Part shown: positions 60,503 through 64,000 of the stretch, piece after piece | How the letters are laid out: each line of letters opens with the position of its first letter | How positions within the stretch are numbered: the stretch's first letter is position 1 | NCBI GenBank assembly: GCA_017405595.1 | Contig: JAFRAC010000015.1 | Coordinates: 124,001-188,000, forward strand | Length of the DNA: 64,000 nt | Reading direction: 5' to 3' | From: Thermoguttaceae bacterium | GTDB lineage: Bacteria > Planctomycetota > Planctomycetia > Pirellulales > Thermoguttaceae | Made by a program: the position numbers and the translations under genes | Notes under the pieces: model-generated | What the model saw: only the letters and a program-made list of their open reading frames with translations | Databases searched by the model: none | What the model was told of the DNA's origin: nothing

Positions 60503-61321
60503 TTACGCCCGCTGCGCGAGCGTCCGCCGAAACTCTTCGTAGAGCTGCGGTGTCGACGCGGCAACGACCCCGGCGTGCGCGAGATCAACTTCGCCCCCGT
60601 CGGGCGCGGTAATGATTCCGCCCGCTTCCCGTACAAGAAGGACACCGGCGGCGGAATCCCACGCGTGCGCGGTCTGGCAGGAAAGGAGATCGAAACGGCC
60701 CGCGGCGAGATAGGCGAGGTTCAGCGCCGTTGAACCGCTGCGCCGGATCGCCTGGCAGGAACGAACCATTTCCTGAAAAGCGAGGTAGTCGGGGGAATCG
60801 AACGATGTTTGGGTCGGGAACGAAACCGAGGCCAGGGCGTATTCCATCTTAGTTACGCTGCTGACCGAAACCGCCTCGCCGTTCAAATACGCGCCTTCCC
60901 CCTTGACCGCCGTAAAGAGCTCGTCCGCCGAAGGGTTGAAGAAAACGCCGCAAAGCAGATCGTTCCCCCGGGCAAGCGCGATCGAAGGGCCGAACATCGG
61001 AACGCCGTGAACAAAATTCGTGGTGCCGTCGATCGGGTCGACAATCCACGTGAGCGGCCTGTCGACCGGAGCGAGGCGCCCGCACTGCGTCTCTTTCAGG
61101 CACCGCGCCCCGGGAACCGCCTCTTCGCCGACGAACCACGTTTCGGGAAACCGCTGGAAAAGGATCCGCATGATTTCCCGCTGGCAGGCGACATCGGTCT
61201 CGGTAACAAGGTCGGCCCACCCTTTTTCGCGGAACGGAATTCTTCCGGCTTTCCCTTTCATAATCAGGCCGGCCGCCCGCGCGGCGTCGACGGCGGCGGC
61301 AAGATATTCGCGGAGATTCAT
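60503..61321 (-). CDS. suhB: Inositol monophosphatase family protein
   Basis: 272 residues. Mg2+-dependent sugar phosphatase fold. Metal-binding motifs are WFVGEEAVPG near 62-71, IVDPIDGTTNFVHG near 92-105 and AHAWDSAAGVLLVREAGG near 218-235. The family dephosphorylates inositol-1-phosphate, but also fructose-bisphosphate, PAP or histidinol phosphate, so the symbol is by general resemblance. It is 42 bases after mnmA on the same strand. Confidence 0.9.
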   Translation of the reverse strand: MNLREYLAAAVDAARAAGLIMKGKAGRIPFREKGWADLVTETDVACQREIMRILFQRFPETWFVGEEAVPGARCLKETQCGRLAPVDRPLTWIVDPIDGTTNFVHGVPMFGPSIALARGNDLLCGVFFNPSADELFTAVKGEGAYLNGEAVSVSSVTKMEYALASVSFPTQTSFDSPDYLAFQEMVRSCQAIRRSGSTALNLAYLAAGRFDLLSCQTAHAWDSAAGVLLVREAGGIITAPDGGEVDLAHAGVVAASTPQLYEEFRRTLAQRA

Positions 61322-61363
61322 CGTTCTTCCTTTCCGAAAGGCGGGACTCGCTTGACTGACATC

Positions 61364-62590
61364 TTATTCTTTATTTTCGGCAATAATCGCCCCGCCGATG
61401 AGACGGTCCTTCCAGTAGCAGACAAGCGACTGGCCGGGCGCGATGCCGTAACGGGGCTCGTCGAGACGGGCCGAAACCGATCCGCCGGGCCGCAGCGTGA
61501 CCTCGGCGCCGACCGCGGGAGAACGGTAGCGGATTTTGACCTCGGCGCGGAACGGCGTGCCGACCGGCACCGGCGCGAGCCAGTTCGAATCGACGGCGCT
61601 GACTTCGGTCCGGGCCAGATCGCCGTAACTTCCCAAAACCACCTCGTTGCGGAGAGGAACAATTTTCTGAACAAAGGTCCGCTGGCCGAACCCGATTCCG
61701 AGCCCTTTCCGCTGACCGACGGTGTACTTCTCGTAGCCGCCGTGGCGGCCCATCACCGTGCCGTCGAGCGAGACAAAGTTCCCCCCGGTTTCCAGCGGGC
61801 CGGAGATCCGGCGCAGGAAATCGGACGGAACCTCGCCGGCGGGAACGAAGCAGAGGTCCTGACTTTCCCGCTTTCCGGCGATCGGAAGGCGCGCTTCGCG
61901 CGCGATCCGGCGGACATCGGTTTTCGTCATGCCGGCGAGCGGAAAATGAACCATCGAAAGGTTTTCGCGGCGGACCGCGTAGAGGACATAGGACTGGTCC
62001 TTTTTCGGATCGGACCCCCGCAAAACGGCCGGCGCTTCGGGGGATTCCCCTTCCAGCCATGGCGGGAGGCCGCACGCCGAGGCTTTCCACCCGGCGCTCG
62101 TTGTCCGCTGAATATAATGCCCCGTGGCAAACGAATCGAACCGATACTGCCGGGCCAGGTCGAGAAGGGCGCCGAACTTCAGGATGCGGTTGCATAGAAC
62201 GCACGGGTTCGGGGTCCGGCCGGCAAGGTATTCGCTCTTCCAATTTTCGACCACGCGGCTGAAAATCGGCCCGGCATCGAAAACGCCAAAGGGGATACCG
62301 AGAGCCCGGGCGACACGCAGCGCGTCGAGAGCGTCGAGCGGCATGGGGAAAAGGTCGGGTGTCCAGAAGATCCGCCGCCGGTCCGGTTCGCCGCCGAGCG
62401 TCAGAACCGGAATATTTTTATGTTCGGAAGACTCGCGCCAAAAGCGTTCCGACTCGTCGGAATCGAGAGACCGCTGGAAAGGATGACGCATAAAGAGGGC
62501 GGCCGGCGAAAGTCCCTTCTCTTTGAGAAGAAACGCCGCCGTCGAACTGTCGACGCCCCCTGAAAGGGCCACAAGTGTTTTTAAAGCCAT
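61364..62590 (-). CDS. mnmA: tRNA 2-thiouridine(34) synthase MnmA
   Basis: 408 residues. MnmA adenylates U34 of tRNA-Lys, Glu and Gln and replaces O2 with sulfur. Features are the PP-loop VALSGGVDSSTAAFLL at residues 6-21, the Cys in NPCVLCNRILKFG near 126, FATGHYIQR, KKDQSYVLY, and the second catalytic Cys in SQDLCFVP near 245. Two segments look longer than usual: residues ~40-80, and ~165-185 around the Pro/Glu-rich stretch. The C-terminal beta-barrel tail is present. It is first gene of the mnmA - IMPase - phosphatase operon. Confidence 0.93.
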   Translation of the reverse strand: MALKTLVALSGGVDSSTAAFLLKEKGLSPAALFMRHPFQRSLDSDESERFWRESSEHKNIPVLTLGGEPDRRRIFWTPDLFPMPLDALDALRVARALGIPFGVFDAGPIFSRVVENWKSEYLAGRTPNPCVLCNRILKFGALLDLARQYRFDSFATGHYIQRTTSAGWKASACGLPPWLEGESPEAPAVLRGSDPKKDQSYVLYAVRRENLSMVHFPLAGMTKTDVRRIAREARLPIAGKRESQDLCFVPAGEVPSDFLRRISGPLETGGNFVSLDGTVMGRHGGYEKYTVGQRKGLGIGFGQRTFVQKIVPLRNEVVLGSYGDLARTEVSAVDSNWLAPVPVGTPFRAEVKIRYRSPAVGAEVTLRPGGSVSARLDEPRYGIAPGQSLVCYWKDRLIGGAIIAENKE

Positions 62591-62659
62591 CTTTCTACCG
62601 AATCCCTGACGATGCCGCCGGGAAAGGAGCCTTTCCCGGCGGCGATTTCCATCCCCCCT

Positions 62660-62688
62660 ATTTTACCGCATTCGTCCGGCGCTTTCAA
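62660..62688 (-). promoter_or_regulatory. Predicted promoter of the mnmA operon
   Basis: Minus strand TTGAAA (62688-62683), 17-base spacer, TAAAAT (62665-62660), about 65 bases before mnmA. Confidence 0.7.
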
Positions 62689-62707
62689 TCATCGGGCCGG
62701 CCGATTC

Positions 62708-62736
62708 TTGTTTTTCGGAACCGCCGGGATTAAAAT
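62708..62736 (+). promoter_or_regulatory. Predicted promoter of the DUF1080 gene
   Basis: TTGTTT (62708-62713), 17-base spacer, TAAAAT (62731-62736), divergent from the mnmA promoter only 19 bases away and about 75 bases before the ATG. Confidence 0.65.
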
Positions 62737-62817
62737 AGGTTACTGACAGGCGAAGGATCGGCTTTCTCAATTCGTATCATGCATGGATTATTCGTTTTTA
62801 CAGGCAGAAAGAGAGTT

Positions 62818-63630
62818 ATGATGAAATTCCGACTGTTATCGTTCGCGGCCTTCCTGCTGGCATCGGCCGCTGTTCTGGCCCAGGATTTTGAAGGGGGACA
62901 TTTCCGTTCGGGGATCGACTGGAAAGAACCCCCTGTGATCACCTCCGAAGCCGTTCTGACCCCTCCCCCTTCGGATGCCATCGTCCTTTTTGACGGAACC
63001 AGTCTCGACGCGTGGGAAGGCGCCGCGTGGAACGTGGCCGACGGTACGGTCACGATCGAACCGGGTACCGGAAGCATCCGCACCAAGCAGAAGTTCGGCA
63101 GTGTTCAGCTCCACCTGGAATTCGCGGAACCCCCGCTGAAAACCGACGAAAACGGCAACCCGACCGAATTCGGCCAGTGGCGCGGCAACAGCGGCCTTTT
63201 CTTCATGGACCACTACGAAGTCCAGATTCTCGACAGTTACGAGTGCGAGACCTACTTTGACGGCCAGTGCGGCTCGATCTACAAGCAGCTTCCCCCGCTG
63301 GTGAACGTCTGCAAGGCGCCGGGCCAGTGGCAAAGCTACGATATCATTTTCCATCGCCCGATCTTCCGCGTCGAAAACGACCAGATCGCCGAAGTTGTCC
63401 GTCCCGCCACGATTACGGTCATTCAGAACGGCGTGCTGGTCATCGACAACTGGGCCATCCAGGGCGACACCTACTACCACATTCCTCCACACTACAACCT
63501 GCACGGCGACAAGGAACCGATCTCCATTCAGGATCACGGTACCCCCTGCAAGTTCCGCAACATCTGGGTCCGCGAGATTCCGGACGCGACGGTCGTTCCG
63601 CTCCAGAACAAACTTCAGCACTATGAGTGA
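62818..63630 (+). CDS. Secreted DUF1080 (3-keto-disaccharide hydrolase type) protein
   Basis: 270 residues from ATG 62818 (the next codon is also ATG). A signal peptide ends near AAVLAQ. The rest is a DUF1080 / LamG-like beta-sandwich: VLFDGTSLDAWEG near residue 60, FGSVQLHLEFAEP, RGNSGLFFMDHYEVQILDSY, CKAPGQWQSYDIIFHRP and VIQNGVLVIDNW. Relatives cleave 3-keto-glycosides. This fold is highly expanded in planctomycetes and other PVC bacteria. It ends 18 bases before kdsB. Confidence 0.9.
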   Translation: MMKFRLLSFAAFLLASAAVLAQDFEGGHFRSGIDWKEPPVITSEAVLTPPPSDAIVLFDGTSLDAWEGAAWNVADGTVTIEPGTGSIRTKQKFGSVQLHLEFAEPPLKTDENGNPTEFGQWRGNSGLFFMDHYEVQILDSYECETYFDGQCGSIYKQLPPLVNVCKAPGQWQSYDIIFHRPIFRVENDQIAEVVRPATITVIQNGVLVIDNWAIQGDTYYHIPPHYNLHGDKEPISIQDHGTPCKFRNIWVREIPDATVVPLQNKLQHYE

Positions 63631-63648
63631 TTCGGGGAACCGCTCCGC

Positions 63649-64000
63649 GTGAAAAGCGTGATCATCATTCCGGCGCGTCTCGCCTCGACGCGCCTTCCCG
63701 GCAAACTGCTGCTGGCCGAAACGGGCAAACCGCTCATTCAGCACACCTACGAAGCGGCGCGGCAAAGCCGTTTGGCGAGCCGCGTCCTTGTGGCGTGCGA
63801 CCACCCCTCGATTTACGACGCGGTCCGCGCGTTCGGCGGCGAAGCGGTCATGACAAGTCCGGCGGCGCCGAGCGGAACCGATCGGGTTGCCGAAGCCGCT
63901 TCGGCGATTCCGGACGCCGGGATCATCGTGAATGTTCAGGGGGACGAGCCGACCCTTTCGGGCGAGGCGATCGATAAGCTGATCGGCCTGCTCGCCAGCG
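63649..64000 (+). CDS. kdsB: 3-deoxy-manno-octulosonate cytidylyltransferase (KdsB), 3' end cut by window
   Basis: 117 codons are in view, opening with GTG at 63649. KdsB makes CMP-Kdo for LPS inner core. The nucleotide-binding start VIIIPARLASTRLPGK and the motif NVQGDEPTLSGEAIDKL identify the family. Its presence indicates a Gram-negative envelope with Kdo. The start is 18 bases after the DUF1080 stop; no strong ribosome site is seen. Confidence 0.9.
   Translation, partial: MKSVIIIPARLASTRLPGKLLLAETGKPLIQHTYEAARQSRLASRVLVACDHPSIYDAVRAFGGEAVMTSPAAPSGTDRVAEAASAIPDAGIIVNVQGDEPTLSGEAIDKLIGLLAS

Overview
The window (about 60% GC over most of its length) looks like a chromosomal segment of a Gram-negative, probably anaerobic or fermentative bacterium. 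I infer Planctomycetota or a near relative (PVC group). Pointers are a DUF1080 sugar hydrolase, two secreted BON-domain proteins, an FHA-GAF-SpoIIE phosphatase, a PduS/PduT microcompartment pair, Tat-exported TIM-barrel proteins and KdsB (Kdo-type LPS). No rRNA or tRNA was seen, so the taxon is inference. Gene order is compact, with clear sigma70-like promoters (often TTGnnn-17-TAAAAT) and several hairpin-T terminators.

Layout. 1-6.8 kb, minus strand: uvrC (cut by the window edge), rpsA, then an htrA - ROK kinase - 3'-5' exonuclease operon. 7.0-9.2 kb, plus strand: a two-gene pduS-pduT operon (electron-transfer flavo/Fe-S protein and a tandem-BMC shell trimer with a cluster-ligand Cys), closed by a terminator and with no other microcompartment genes in view. 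9.4-18.5 kb, minus strand: an AT-rich defence island made of type I restriction-modification hsdR-hsdM-hsdS, a 910-residue DUF4062-like protein with a helical C-terminus, and an orphan AbiEi-like antitoxin. 18.7-23.3 kb: a 19-repeat Sel1 protein and a TolC-type lipoprotein. 23.7-29.3 kb: a secreted BON protein, a GH127 arabinofuranosidase, a bile-acid:Na symporter-family carrier and a sulfotransferase. 29.3-38.6 kb, minus strand: a Prc protease, and a six-gene operon lysS - LolC/E-like permease - LolD-like ATPase - ilvE - queF - EEP phosphatase.

38.8-45.3 kb: a second BON protein, a cluster of TTTCTGCATA boxes before a CMD - cupin - dienelactone-hydrolase-like operon, a flavodoxin lipoprotein overlapping a DUF4405 membrane cytochrome-like gene, and two tandem Tat-exported sugar-isomerase-like paralogs. 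45.4-52.5 kb, minus strand: a complete hdrCBA-flxDCBA operon, encoding a heterodisulfide-reductase-like, NAD(P)H-linked, potentially electron-bifurcating complex. It is divergent from mgtE and from a plus-strand etfB-etfA-acyl-CoA dehydrogenase operon. 58.2-64 kb: a GNAT, a minus-strand mnmA - IMPase - FHA/GAF/SpoIIE operon, a DUF1080 protein and the start of kdsB.

Most notable are the isolated PduS-PduT module, the Hdr-Flx / Etf-ACAD redox neighbourhood (together pointing to ferredoxin/NADH-centred anaerobic metabolism), the DUF4062 protein in the restriction island, and the TTTCTGCATA box array.
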